Source: Xaviernesmea oryzae
GTDB taxonomy: Bacteria; Pseudomonadota; Alphaproteobacteria; Rhizobiales; Rhizobiaceae
Length of the DNA: 64,000 nucleotides
Direction of reading: 5' to 3'
NCBI RefSeq assembly: GCF_900177415.1
Contig: NZ_FXAF01000008.1
Span: 372,001 to 436,000, forward strand
This document shows positions 24,849-33,397 of the stretch, one piece after another. A model generated the notes under the pieces. That model searched no databases and was not told the origin of the DNA. It saw only the letters and a program-made list of their open reading frames with translations. Made by a program: the position numbers and the translations under genes. How positions within the stretch are numbered: the stretch's first letter is position 1; every line of letters starts with the position of its first letter.

Positions 24849-25745
24849 ATGACCGATCCGCTTGCCGAAGTTGTCAGGCTGCTCCAGCCGGACACCTCCT
24901 TTTCCAAGCTCGTCCTCGCAGCCGGGGCCTGGGCGGTGCATCGTTTGGATGAGGGGCTTCCATTCTACTGCGCGGTTCTGGAAGGTTCATGCAGCCTGTC
25001 GATTGCCGGCCGAGAGCCGGTCACTCTCAATGCTGGCGATTTCGTCCTCGTGCCTGCGGCCTATGATTTCGTCACCTCCAGCGTTGAGCTTCCGCCACCT
25101 GGAGTCGAGCCGGAGATCGTGGAGATGAGCCCGGGCGTATTCCGGATCGGCTGCCCCGACGATCCGCCGGACGTCCGCATGCTCGTAGGGCACTGCATCT
25201 TCGGCTCGGACAATGCCAACCTGCTCGTGTCGCTCCTGCCCCGGCTCGTCCATGTTCGCGGAGAGAACCGGCTTATGACGCTGGTCGAGCTCGTGAACGG
25301 GGAGACGCGGGCGGACCGGCCCGGTCGCGAGGTTGTATTGGCCCGCCTGCTGGAGGTTCTGCTGATCGAGGCCCTGCGCTCGACCACGGGGCCGGCTTCG
25401 GTGCCTGGCCTGCTGCGCGGACTTTGCGACGATCGGCTTGCTGCCGCGCTGCGGGAGATGCATGGACGCCCGGACAAGGATTGGTCGGTCGTGGATCTCG
25501 CCAAGGCGGCCGCGCTTTCACGCTCGACCTTCTTCGACCGCTTCCGGCGCGAAGTCGGCGTTTCGCCGATGGAATACCTCCTGGACTGGCGCATGGCCTT
25601 GGCGAAGGATCTGCTGCGGCGGGAAAGGCTTGGTGTCGCACAGGTCGCCGAACGCGTGGGCTATAGCTCGGCAAGCACGTTCAGCGTCGCGTTTTCGCGC
25701 CACGTCGGCATACCGCCGGCTTATTACGCGCGGAACGCGCTGTAG
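24849..25745 (+). CDS. AraC-family transcriptional regulator with cupin N-terminus
   Basis: 298 residues. The N-terminal cupin_6-type sensor (about 10-185: FYCAVLEGSCSLSIAG, then NAGDFVLVPAAYDF) is followed by a two-part AraC DNA-binding domain (about 200-297: VDLAKAAALSRSTFFDRFRR and VAQVAERVGYSSASTFSVAF). It is divergent from the GST gene. Complete, with typical length. Confidence 0.88.
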   Translation: MTDPLAEVVRLLQPDTSFSKLVLAAGAWAVHRLDEGLPFYCAVLEGSCSLSIAGREPVTLNAGDFVLVPAAYDFVTSSVELPPPGVEPEIVEMSPGVFRIGCPDDPPDVRMLVGHCIFGSDNANLLVSLLPRLVHVRGENRLMTLVELVNGETRADRPGREVVLARLLEVLLIEALRSTTGPASVPGLLRGLCDDRLAAALREMHGRPDKDWSVVDLAKAAALSRSTFFDRFRREVGVSPMEYLLDWRMALAKDLLRRERLGVAQVAERVGYSSASTFSVAFSRHVGIPPAYYARNAL

Positions 25746-25879
25746 CTTTGGGGCCTTCCGCCAATAGAAAGGCGAGCCTTGCAGCCGGCACCTTCCGCGG
25801 TGGAGATGCAGGATTATTTCCGCCGGCTGCTGCGCGAGACTGGGTTTCTGGACCAACATAGGCACGGAAGAGAAAAGCC

Positions 25880-26785
25880 ATGACCATGCTCGTCCTCCTC
25901 ATGCTGTTCATTTGCATCGTAATCCCGCTCGGCTTCGCCTGGAGGCTGTGGAAGCTCGACGAGCCTAGCCGTCTCGGCTGGCTGATCGTGCTGGCCGACA
26001 GTCTTGTGTTCATGGCGCTGATCCTGATCGTCGGCCGATGGGATATGGTGGGTCTTTGGACCCGTATCGCCGTCATGGGTCTGATCGCTGCTGCCGCGCT
26101 CGTTTCCCTGCGTCGGCACGCCCGGCGGCCGTGGGGCACGACGGAAGGCCGGCAGTTCTGGCGCCGCCACATGCCGACGCTCGCCTCGCTGTCGCTGTTC
26201 GGCATGGGGCTGACCTATGTGGTCGCGGTGGGGCTTCTCGGCCGGCATGGCCCGCAGCCGCTTGCCTTCCCGCTCGAGGGCGGACGATTCGTCGTTGCAC
26301 AGGGCGGCGGGATCGGCCTCCTCAATCACCACAGCGACCACCGCGCCCAGCGCCACGCGCTCGACCTCACCGCTGTGAATACAGCCGGCTTCCGTGTCGC
26401 GGGCCTCCTGCCGGACGATCCGGCCCGTTACGCCATCTTCGGCAAGACGGTCATCAGCCCTTGCGACGGCACCGTTATCGCGGCGAGGGACGGACTGCCC
26501 GATCTGCCGCCAGCAACGCGAGACAGGGACAATCCCGCCGGCAACCATGTCGTGCTGTCATGCGGCGATCTCCGAGTCGAGCTCGCGCATCTGCGGCACG
26601 GCAGCGTCGCCGTCGCGTCTGGAGCACAAGTGCTGGCGGGCGAGCTGATCGGCGAGGTCGGTAACTCGGGTAACACGACCGAACCGCATCTGCATATCCA
26701 CGCTGTTGATGCGCTGACTGGTGCCGGGGTTCAGATGTCCTTCGACGGTCTCGTTGCCGTCCGCAACACGGTTTTCCAGCGATAG
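25880..26785 (+). CDS. membrane-anchored M23 (LytM-like) peptidase
   Basis: 301 residues with four hydrophobic segments before residue 122 (about 3-22, 32-51, 60-77 and 104-121), then an M23 domain. Metal-site blocks are RAQRHALDL (157-163), AHLRHG (236-241) and EPHLHIHAVD (268-277). The glycine/asparagine turn GEVGNSGNTTEPHLHIH is the family hallmark. It should cleave or bind peptidoglycan cross-links on the outer face of the inner membrane. AGAAAAGCC precedes the ATG. It stands alone between the AraC and YqeY-like genes. Confidence 0.8.
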   Translation: MTMLVLLMLFICIVIPLGFAWRLWKLDEPSRLGWLIVLADSLVFMALILIVGRWDMVGLWTRIAVMGLIAAAALVSLRRHARRPWGTTEGRQFWRRHMPTLASLSLFGMGLTYVVAVGLLGRHGPQPLAFPLEGGRFVVAQGGGIGLLNHHSDHRAQRHALDLTAVNTAGFRVAGLLPDDPARYAIFGKTVISPCDGTVIAARDGLPDLPPATRDRDNPAGNHVVLSCGDLRVELAHLRHGSVAVASGAQVLAGELIGEVGNSGNTTEPHLHIHAVDALTGAGVQMSFDGLVAVRNTVFQR

Positions 26786-27209
26786 GACGAAAATCTGTCC
26801 GGATCACCGAAGCAGATGCCGATCGCAGTGGTGCGTCGTTTCCCCCGCACGCGATAAAGAGCTCCGGTCGTGAACCTCGCGGGAAGCCCGCGCTTTACCC
26901 CGCGCGCCGCACCGGGCGATGATGAGAACTATGTCTACTCCATAACTTTCTAAGGCCCTCCTTCTGCGAGAATCGAGGCTACAATTCTCAGGGGTTGCAT
27001 CGGTTGATGGCGATCCGCCTGACGATTGGACGGCGCTCCATAAGGCAGCGTCGGAGAGCGCTGCGGTTGCACATTTCGACAGCGCTACGCGCGCAAATCG
27101 ATGGGCACAGGCTGATAATCATTGGCGGCGATTCCGACGCGGCTCATCGTGCCGATGCTGGAGCGTTTCGTCGCAACGGAGCGTTTGCGAAGGCGCGGCG
27201 CACTGGTCA
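26786..27209. other. intergenic stretch, no supported gene
   Basis: 424 bp between the M23 gene and the convergent YqeY-like gene. Short open frames exist on the plus strand (for example 27122 onward: AAIPTRLIVPMLERFVATER), but none has a recognisable match, a good ribosome-binding site or a matching neighbour. It may hold an eroded gene. Confidence 0.4.
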
Positions 27210-27563
27210 TCAGTCAACATAGCGTTTGGCGATCATCGCCTCCGCACGCAATGCCTCCGCACGATCTTCTCTTTCAAGACGATCCATTTCGGCTGCCGCG
27301 CGCTCACGATCCTCGATCTCTGCCATCAGGACCGCCTGAACCTGCGCATGTCCAAGCGAAAGCCGCGCGATTTCCGCCGTTCCATCGGTGAAGCGATGCT
27401 GATCCTTGCTGCTATCGCCCGCCGGGAGCAGTGGCGCTTCAGCGTTGTCGATCGCTGCCACAAGGACCCGGATGAGCTTCGCCTCACTGGCGCGTCCTTC
27501 CTTCATGGCGGCGCGAAGATCGGCTCGCATGCGGGTTTTGATGTCGTGTCCGGCGTCTCGCAT
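27210..27563 (-). CDS. GatB/YqeY-like protein
   Basis: 117 residues from ATG 27563 (MRDAGHDIKTRMRADLRAAM). The N-terminal block KEGRASEAKLIRVLVAAIDN is typical of the YqeY domain, a helical tRNA-associated fold of uncertain role also found at the C-terminus of GatB. The rest is a charged helix. It is divergent from the HTH gene, and an inverted repeat lies between them. Upstream in-frame ATGs up to 27644 are not supported by homology. Confidence 0.68.
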   Translation of the reverse strand: MRDAGHDIKTRMRADLRAAMKEGRASEAKLIRVLVAAIDNAEAPLLPAGDSSKDQHRFTDGTAEIARLSLGHAQVQAVLMAEIEDRERAAAEMDRLEREDRAEALRAEAMIAKRYVD

Positions 27564-27603
27564 CACACCAATGCTCCTGCGGGCTTGCCTTTTTATACCA
27601 TAA

Positions 27604-27633
27604 TATTCCATATATGAGACTTTATAGGGAATA
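27604..27633. promoter_or_regulatory. inverted repeat in divergent YqeY-like/HTH promoter
   Basis: Arms TATTCCATATA (27604-27614) and TATAGGGAATA (27623-27633) match at 10 of 11 positions around an eight-base spacer. It lies 16 bp before the HTH gene start in an AT-rich gap, a likely autoregulatory operator. Confidence 0.5.
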
Positions 27634-27648
27634 ATTGAGGGCATTGCA

Positions 27649-28071
27649 ATGTCGCATCAGCTTTGCACCGTCGACCAGGCCGCGCAGGAGCTCGCCCTCC
27701 ACCCAAAGACGGTGCTTCGCTACATTCGGGACGGACGCTTGCCTGCGACACGCGTCGGAAAGTCCTACCGTATTCTCCGCAGCGACCTGGATGCCTTCGC
27801 CGGTTTCGCGAGCGGGCGTGCCGAAAAGGAGATGAGCGCGCGAGCGACCTGCATCACCGAGATTTCGGAGATGACGGTCGAGGCAGCCGAGCGGATCACA
27901 ACATTCCTTCAATCCATCGCGTTAACCGGCGATGCCGGCACTCCGCCGCTGCATCTCCAGACAGCATTCGATCCGGTTGCCAAGACGCTGAAGGTGGTGG
28001 CGATCGGCAACCCGTCCGACGTGGGCCGGCTCCTTGAAATGCTGCATCTACATATAAGGGCGCGAGCATGA
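27649..28071 (+). CDS. helix-turn-helix (excisionase/MerR-type HTH_17) DNA-binding protein
   Basis: 140 residues. Residues 5-50 form an excisionase-type winged helix: TVDQAAQELALHPKTVLRYI, then RLPATRVGKSYRILRSDLD. The C-terminal half (TEISEMTVEAAERITTFLQS, then LKVVAIGNPSDVGRLLEMLH) looks like a small sensor or dimerisation domain. Its stop overlaps the start of an alpha/beta hydrolase (ATGA at 28068-28071), so regulator and enzyme are co-translated. Confidence 0.75.
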   Translation: MSHQLCTVDQAAQELALHPKTVLRYIRDGRLPATRVGKSYRILRSDLDAFAGFASGRAEKEMSARATCITEISEMTVEAAERITTFLQSIALTGDAGTPPLHLQTAFDPVAKTLKVVAIGNPSDVGRLLEMLHLHIRARA

Positions 28072-28940
28072 CCAATCCCGTCTATCGCAGCGCCCGGGCA
28101 GCGGAATCGATCGCGGCGCAATATAGAAGGGTGCTGGAACGGTGGCCGGTTGCGAGAACCGAGCTCCATGTGCCGACGCGCCAAGGCTCCACCTTCGTGA
28201 TTGCCTGCGGGCCGGAAACTGCACCTCCCGTTGTGCTCCTGCACGGCTCGCAGGCCAATTCGGCGGCGTGGATGCCGGACGTACCACTCTGGTCCCGGAA
28301 ATTCCGGCTGTTCGCGGTCGACATGATTGGTGAGCCCGGTCTAAGCGCGCCGGTCAGGCCAGACCTGGCGGGAGACGCGCATGCCCTGTGGCTGGATGAC
28401 GTACTTGTGGGTTTGGGTCTTTCGCACGCCGCTTTCGTCGGCACATCCCTCGGGGGATGGCTGGCGCTAGACTATGGCAGTCGAAGACCGTCGGCTGTTC
28501 AGGCGCTGGCGCTGATCTGCCCCGGCGGTATTGGGCGTCAGAAGAACTTCCTCCTAAAGGCCCTGCCGCTCCTGCTGCTGGGGTCATGGGGCAAACGCAA
28601 GATGCGCGAGCTGGTGTTCGGACCTGCGCCCGATGTTCTGCCGGAAACACTGCAGCCCTTTGCCGCTCTCATGGACAATGCGGCAAAGGCCATCAAGCCG
28701 CGTGTCGTTACGATGCCGCAACTGACCGACGAGCAGTTGAAGGCTCTCCGGATGCCGCTTCTCGCGATCGTCGGCGGGCGGGACGTGCTGTTGGACTCGA
28801 CGGACACGCGAGACCGGCTGCGACGGAACGTGGCGCATGCCGAAGTCTGTTTTATCGAGGACGGCTACCACTTCCTTCCCGACCAGACGTCGCGTGTCAT
28901 GGCGTTTCTCGAGCGCAAAGTCGAGCTACCGGATGGCTGA
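28068..28940 (+). CDS. alpha/beta-fold hydrolase
   Basis: 290 residues with all hydrolase landmarks: the oxyanion strand PPVVLLHGSQANSAAW, nucleophile elbow GTSLGGWLALDYG (serine near residue 125), acid GGRDVLLD and histidine in DGYHFLPDQ near the C-terminus. It is cytoplasmic, since no leader is visible. It is co-translated with the preceding HTH regulator. Relatives include esterases and C-C hydrolases, and the substrate is unknown. Confidence 0.82.
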   Translation: MTNPVYRSARAAESIAAQYRRVLERWPVARTELHVPTRQGSTFVIACGPETAPPVVLLHGSQANSAAWMPDVPLWSRKFRLFAVDMIGEPGLSAPVRPDLAGDAHALWLDDVLVGLGLSHAAFVGTSLGGWLALDYGSRRPSAVQALALICPGGIGRQKNFLLKALPLLLLGSWGKRKMRELVFGPAPDVLPETLQPFAALMDNAAKAIKPRVVTMPQLTDEQLKALRMPLLAIVGGRDVLLDSTDTRDRLRRNVAHAEVCFIEDGYHFLPDQTSRVMAFLERKVELPDG

Positions 28941-29256
28941 CGGCGGAGGCATGTCGCCAGCGCGTGCCCGCTAAATGTCATCGCAGTCTTGTCGCCGTTC
29001 CATCGGGAAGTAATGCCGATCCCAAATGCTATTGTCGACCCGGTTTTGGCCTCCGCGATCCGCCTATTCGAATATATCGCTCTGACGTGCTTCAGCTAAC
29101 AGCCACATCGCATCCGCACCCGATACCAGATCTTGTGATCGGCCATCGAACCCGATCAGAGCATCGGGCCTGGCATAGAGCAGAAGAGTTGCCAGTCACG
29201 CGCCGGCAACAAAATCAGTGTAGACGCGCAAGAAGTCCAGGCAAATGAGAGAGAGC
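28941..29256. other. intergenic stretch, no supported gene
   Basis: 316 bp between the hydrolase gene and the small immunity-like gene. Neither strand gives a frame with start signal and family resemblance, and no strong hairpin was seen. Confidence 0.4.
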
Positions 29257-29634
29257 ATGACATTCGACAAAGTTCGGGCGGACGCCTTGATCGTGGAGAT
29301 CGGCCGGATGATCGCCGCAGATCCCAGCTACGTCAGCCGCGACTGGATCGGCGCGGCGCTGGTCATCGAGGTTGCGCCGCGTCGTCGCATGTATGGTTTC
29401 GTCTATCTCGCCGATGGCGATTGGGAAGCCGAAACGCCTGGTGATTTCGAGATCATCGAGAAGGCCGAAACGCTGAGCGACATCATGGCTGTGGAGGACA
29501 AGCGCTGGACGCGTTGCCTTGTTCAGCTGACGCAGCCGGGACCAGAGCTGAAAATCCAATTCGACTATGGGAGTGAAGACTGGAACGTCTCGCCGTCGAA
29601 CCATGTCGAGATGGTCGACAAGCTCAGACCATAG
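29257..29634 (+). CDS. small YezG/DUF600-like (immunity-type) protein
   Basis: 125 residues from ATG 29257 (ATG 29245 is an alternative). The fold-defining features look like the YezG/DUF600 family: a helical start (ADALIVEIGRMIAADPSYVS), beta strands (GAALVIEVAPRRRMYGFVYL) and the end QFDYGSEDWNVSPSNHVEMV. Some members act as immunity proteins against secreted nuclease toxins. It lies 97 bp before the first DUF6683-like secreted protein. That position allows, but does not prove, an effector-immunity relation. Confidence 0.45.
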   Translation: MTFDKVRADALIVEIGRMIAADPSYVSRDWIGAALVIEVAPRRRMYGFVYLADGDWEAETPGDFEIIEKAETLSDIMAVEDKRWTRCLVQLTQPGPELKIQFDYGSEDWNVSPSNHVEMVDKLRP

Positions 29635-29731
29635 CGCGCCCTGTTCGCCGGAAAGTGTGAAATCTCGCAGGTTCTCAAACTGACGAAGCGAATTATATAC
29701 TCCACCCGCTCATGGATCATCGGAGGCAAGA

Positions 29732-30469
29732 ATGAGACGAACTCTTGCGGGCATGTTTGTGCTAGCCGTGATCATGCCAGCCTCACTGAGCGCACAGGAT
29801 ACCGGTTGGAGCAACGGCTTCTGGTCCACCACGCTTCCGGCGATAGCCGGTACAGACACGCTGGGCCTGGCACTACGCGGCAGGCTTCAGAACGACGATT
29901 CAGCTGACACCGGAAGTGATACGGCTGCCACGCCGCCGACGGCTCCGGCGGATCTTCGTTACACGCCGTCGCACGAGCGCCGGATTGCGAATTTCGCGAA
30001 CTTCGTCGCGAAGAGCCGCCTGAGCGATCGGCAAGGGGCCGACAATCTTGCCAAACTGTTTGCCTCTCAGGACGTGGTCGAGGGGATGAAGGCTCCCTTG
30101 GACGCAGTTGGCTTGAGGATCGACGATGTCGCTGACGCCTACGCAGCGTGGTGGATAAACGCCTGGCAGGCCAGCCACGGCCGCGATGAAGATGTCAGCC
30201 GGACAATGGCTATCGCCGTGAGGAATCAGGTCGTCGAAGCGATGGCATCATCGGGCATGATGCGCAGCGCCAGCGACGCTGCCAAGCAGGAGATGGCCGA
30301 AAGCCTGCTGATCCAGGCGGCCCTGATTGCCGCAGCGATGGAGCAGAGCAAGGGCAACGCTGCTCTTACGCGCGCAATCGCGGCTGTGGCATCGCAGGGA
30401 GCTCGCGGAATGAACGTGGATCTCACCGCCATGGACCTGACGGAGCATGGGTTCGTTCCCGCGCGGTAA
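29732..30469 (+). CDS. DUF6683-like secreted protein, copy 1
   Basis: 245 residues after GGAGG. The signal peptide (1-21, ending SLSAQD) is followed by a low-complexity D/T/P region and a conserved helical domain from residue 75: FVAKSRLSDRQGADNLAKLF, GLRIDDVADAYAAWWINAWQ, ASDAAKQEMAESLLIQAALI, ending GMNVDLTAMDLTEHGF. The same blocks occur in the gene at 32051, so the two are paralogues. This resembles the DUF6683 family, which has no known function. It is convergent with a broken propeller-like gene. Confidence 0.7.
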   Translation: MRRTLAGMFVLAVIMPASLSAQDTGWSNGFWSTTLPAIAGTDTLGLALRGRLQNDDSADTGSDTAATPPTAPADLRYTPSHERRIANFANFVAKSRLSDRQGADNLAKLFASQDVVEGMKAPLDAVGLRIDDVADAYAAWWINAWQASHGRDEDVSRTMAIAVRNQVVEAMASSGMMRSASDAAKQEMAESLLIQAALIAAAMEQSKGNAALTRAIAAVASQGARGMNVDLTAMDLTEHGFVPAR

Positions 30470-30521
30470 GCCCGTCGGAATTCAGGTAAGGTGATTTGCC
30501 CTTGGCCAACAGCATGAGCGC

Positions 30522-31493
30522 TTATCGAACCTTGATCACATAGAGATCGAGGTCCTGATCCGTACTCGCTCGAAGATCTTCTTGTAGGGCAACGAGGTGG
30601 CGCTCATCCACCGTCCATTCTACATTCGGACCGATCCGGTGTCCGGCATCCGTCGTAAACGTGTTCAAGTGCCGTCTTTCATCGATATCCCAGATGTCGA
30701 CCCTGCTTCCGGCACTCTCGCCCCGGAGATGCCATTGATCACAGCGACAAAGCGGCCGCTCGGAGACGCTTTCACGGCAAGTACGGTCGCCTCCCCGGGC
30801 GCGCTGTTGGCAGCCTCCCACCTCAGCCGATCGAACTCGCTTCCGTCGGACAACCGCCGGAGCACGACGCTTTGGCTGTTGGCATCCGGATAAGCTGCGA
30901 AATCGCGGTCCTTGAAAAGGCTCCGTTCAACAGGATCTCAGTCTCCTGCTTCTGCAGGACCGTCGACTGAAACGCCGTCACATCCGGGATCTCTCCCACT
31001 GTTTCGCCAGTTTCAATAGAGAGAATGTATCCCTGCTGCCATCCCCCGGCGGAAAGACGTTCACATGTCGACTTGCCCACGCAGGTAATAGCGACGCGGC
31101 CATCGCCGAGTTGCCGGACCAGGCGATATTCGGTTCCGGCCGGGAATCGTAGCGGTCCTTCTCCGGCAATCCTGCCCTCCTTCGTATTGATGATGAACCG
31201 AACTAACGGCTGCGGCTCACCAAAATGGTCGAGTGGCCGAACAACCAGGCTGTCGTTCCGTCGCGGGGCACGATGGCGCTGGAATCGAGCGGCCGGAAAG
31301 CGGGAATATGGACCTTGCCGACGCAGCCGCTTCGCAACAGCAGCCGATCGAGGGCTTCGCAGGTTGCCAGGTTTGCCCGGACGTAATTCGACCCGGCCAG
31401 GATTGCGCAGATCCCTGCGGTAACAATAAGTGCGGCGCCAAGCCAACCGAAAGGTTGCCGCCACATCAGGCCGATCTCCTTAAAAGCTCCCAT
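30522..31493 (-). pseudogene. membrane-anchored propeller-like protein, frameshifted paralogue of 33398-34315
   Basis: The start MGAFKEIGLMWRQPFGWLGA and an N-terminal membrane anchor are followed by ATCEALDRLLLRSGCVGKVH, matching TCETLDRWLGRSACVAKYT of the intact copy downstream. The frame is then lost near 31210, 30905 and 30720. Recognisable pieces continue: EYRLVRQLGDGRVAITCVG, VLAVKASPSGRFVAVINGIS, RVDIWDIDERRHLNTFTTDA and a C-terminus ending LYVIKVR. At least three shifts make it a pseudogene. It follows a small membrane-protein gene on the same strand and faces DUF6683 copy 1. Confidence 0.72.
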
Positions 31494-31516
31494 GTCGCTC
31501 ACATACGTCCATCGTT

Positions 31517-31849
31517 TCACCGCCCGGCGAGGGCCCTCAAGATGAATATCAGGAGTAGGAGTAACCAGACAATCAGAGCGGCCGCCCCGAGAGGTAGCGT
31601 GATTATGCCAAGCCATGGCAGGACACCAAGCCCATAAAGAAGCCCGCCGAAATCCCTGCCAAATATGACACATGGTCGCGGTGCTGCCTCATCGACCTGG
31701 CAACCATTCGCGGCAGCGATTGTTTCGGCGACGATGCCGCAATAGATGGGCGCTCCGGCCACCAGAAGGATGATGATCAACGCCAGCAGGAATGCGCGCC
31801 CTCGGAACGGCCGCCTGCTCTCTATTGAAGCCTGCGGCAGTTCTTTCAC
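31517..31849 (-). CDS. small two-segment membrane protein, unknown
   Basis: 110 residues from GTG 31849, which has GGAG eight bases upstream; an ATG at 31879 in the same frame lacks a visible ribosome site. There are two strong membrane segments (FLLALIIILLVAGAPIYCGI and IITLPLGAAALIVWLLLLLI), with a short loop holding two cysteines (NGCQVDEAAPRPC) that could face the periplasm. It lies 23 bp before the propeller-like pseudogene. No family was recognised. Confidence 0.5.
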   Translation of the reverse strand: MKELPQASIESRRPFRGRAFLLALIIILLVAGAPIYCGIVAETIAAANGCQVDEAAPRPCVIFGRDFGGLLYGLGVLPWLGIITLPLGAAALIVWLLLLLIFILRALAGR

Positions 31850-32050
31850 AGCGCGAGCTCCATCTCCGGCGCACCACATGCATCTTCAAGGAAAGCACCA
31901 GCAGCTGCGCTGCATTCTCTGCCGATCCGGATCCTGATGATGATGTGCCACGAGCCTGTGATGCCGTTCACGTTCCATGCGTCCTAGTTTTATAGCAATG
32001 CCATCATAAGCAAGCTACAACACCGGCGGATCACTCGAAAAGTGGAGGAA

Positions 32051-32740
32051 ATGGCTTTGCCGCTTTGGAGACCTCTTTCATTCTTCATCATCCTGCTTTC
32101 CGCCGGCATGGCGCATGCGCAGTACCAGATGATCAGCCCCATGCTTTACGAGGGGCCGCGCATCAGCCTGCAGGATCATGCCAACCGCTTCCAATCGAAG
32201 CCGTTGGCCGGCGACACGGTATCTCTCGACTATCGTCCGGATCCCGCCCGCCGCCGCCAGAACCTCGCGCATTTCGTCGAGATGAGCAGGACGACCAGTC
32301 CGGCCGACGCGGACAATCTCGCCCAGATCTTCGCATCGCGCGATATTCTCGAGGAAATGCGCACGCCGATGGGCAAAGTGGGGCTCAGGATCGACAATGT
32401 CGCCGATGCATACACGCTTTGGTGGATCGATGCATGGCAAGCGAGCCGCGGCATCAACGGGGATGTCGACCGGCAAACGGTGATCGCGGTCCGGGATCAG
32501 GCCGCGCGTGCCTTTGCCCAATCGGGCAGTCTGCGAGGCGCCAGCGACGCGGCCAAACAGGAGATGGCTGAAGCCCTCCTCATCCAGGCCCTCCTGATCG
32601 AATCCGGCGTGGAGCAGGCCAAGGCCAATCCCGCACTAGGCCCGCAACTGGCGACAGCCGTGTCGCTCGGTGCGCAGGGGATGAATGTCGACCTGTCGAG
32701 CATGACGCTGACTGAAAACGGCTTCATTGCCGCGAAATAG
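32051..32740 (+). CDS. DUF6683-like secreted protein, copy 2
   Basis: 229 residues from ATG 32051 (a GTG at 32042 is in frame). The signal peptide ends GMAHAQ. The mature domain mirrors copy 1: ARRRQNLAHFVEMSRTTSPA, ADNLAQIFASRDILEEM, GLRIDNVADAYTLWWIDAWQ, ASDAAKQEMAEALLIQALLI and the end GMNVDLSSMTLTENGF. The shared order and near-equal length show a duplication. It is followed by a small secreted protein gene and faces an intact propeller-like gene. Confidence 0.7.
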   Translation: MALPLWRPLSFFIILLSAGMAHAQYQMISPMLYEGPRISLQDHANRFQSKPLAGDTVSLDYRPDPARRRQNLAHFVEMSRTTSPADADNLAQIFASRDILEEMRTPMGKVGLRIDNVADAYTLWWIDAWQASRGINGDVDRQTVIAVRDQAARAFAQSGSLRGASDAAKQEMAEALLIQALLIESGVEQAKANPALGPQLATAVSLGAQGMNVDLSSMTLTENGFIAAK

Positions 32741-32792
32741 GAAGAAGGACACACTCCCGCCGATGAGCGGCAGTCAGAGGCCGAAACCAACC

Positions 32793-33089
32793 ATGCGCCA
32801 TGAGCTCCTCATCGCTGTTTTCTGGCTTGCGGGCATAATGCTGTGCAGCACCGCTGCTCAAGGTGATGACGATGCGGCGGCGGCCCTCCTGCGACAGCAA
32901 GCAGAGCTCAATCGCCTCTGTCGCGGCGGATCTGGTGATGATCCACGCACCGGTGCGGCATGCGAGAAGCGCGATGCCGTGTCCCGCAAGCTTGGCGGGT
33001 TGGGATGGTGCTTCGGCAAGGAAGGTGAGTTCGAATATCAAAAGCAGTGGCACCGCTGCCAACCGGGGTCCATCCGGATAAGGCAGTAA
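32793..33089 (+). CDS. small secreted cysteine-containing protein, unknown
   Basis: 98 residues from ATG 32793 (in-frame ATG at 32763 possible). The signal peptide ends STAAQG. The mature part of about 75 residues has four cysteines in the pattern ...NRLCRGG...GAACEKR...GWCFGK...WHRCQ, suggesting two disulfides and periplasmic or extracellular location. I recall similar short proteins in other alphaproteobacteria but know of no function. It is 52 bp after DUF6683 copy 2. Confidence 0.55.
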   Translation: MRHELLIAVFWLAGIMLCSTAAQGDDDAAAALLRQQAELNRLCRGGSGDDPRTGAACEKRDAVSRKLGGLGWCFGKEGEFEYQKQWHRCQPGSIRIRQ

Positions 33090-33099
33090 TTGAGAGAGT

Positions 33100-33393
33100 G
33101 TCTCCGACGCCCCGATCGCGAGGCGCGCTCGAACTACAGGATGCGACCACCAAATTACGAATAGGCCGCCGACCTGTTGCAGTTTGTCGAGGGCCGCGGT
33201 GTAGCTTGCGGCGACGGGGATGACCGCCGCCCTGTTCATTGATGCCGTAATCGAGGACGACGAACACGACCGGTGGCTTGCCCGAGCCATCACGATAATC
33301 GCGGCAGAACAGGCCGTTTGCCGTGTTGGCAGAAACGGCCGTCCTCAGCTTCTTGCCAACGCCATCACGCCATCGACGACGCTCGAACCACAC
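33100..33393 (-). pseudogene. possible degenerate ORF
   Basis: The minus strand reads WFERRRWRDGVGKKLRTAVS, NTANGLFCRDYRDGSGKPPV and VFVVLDYGINEQ, then appears to continue after a shift as VIPVAASYTAALDKLQQVGG and LFVIWWSHP. The GC3 pattern changes frame at about 33240. No family was recognised. It may be an eroded gene between the small secreted protein and the propeller-like gene. Confidence 0.3.
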
Positions 33394-33397
33394 GCCT

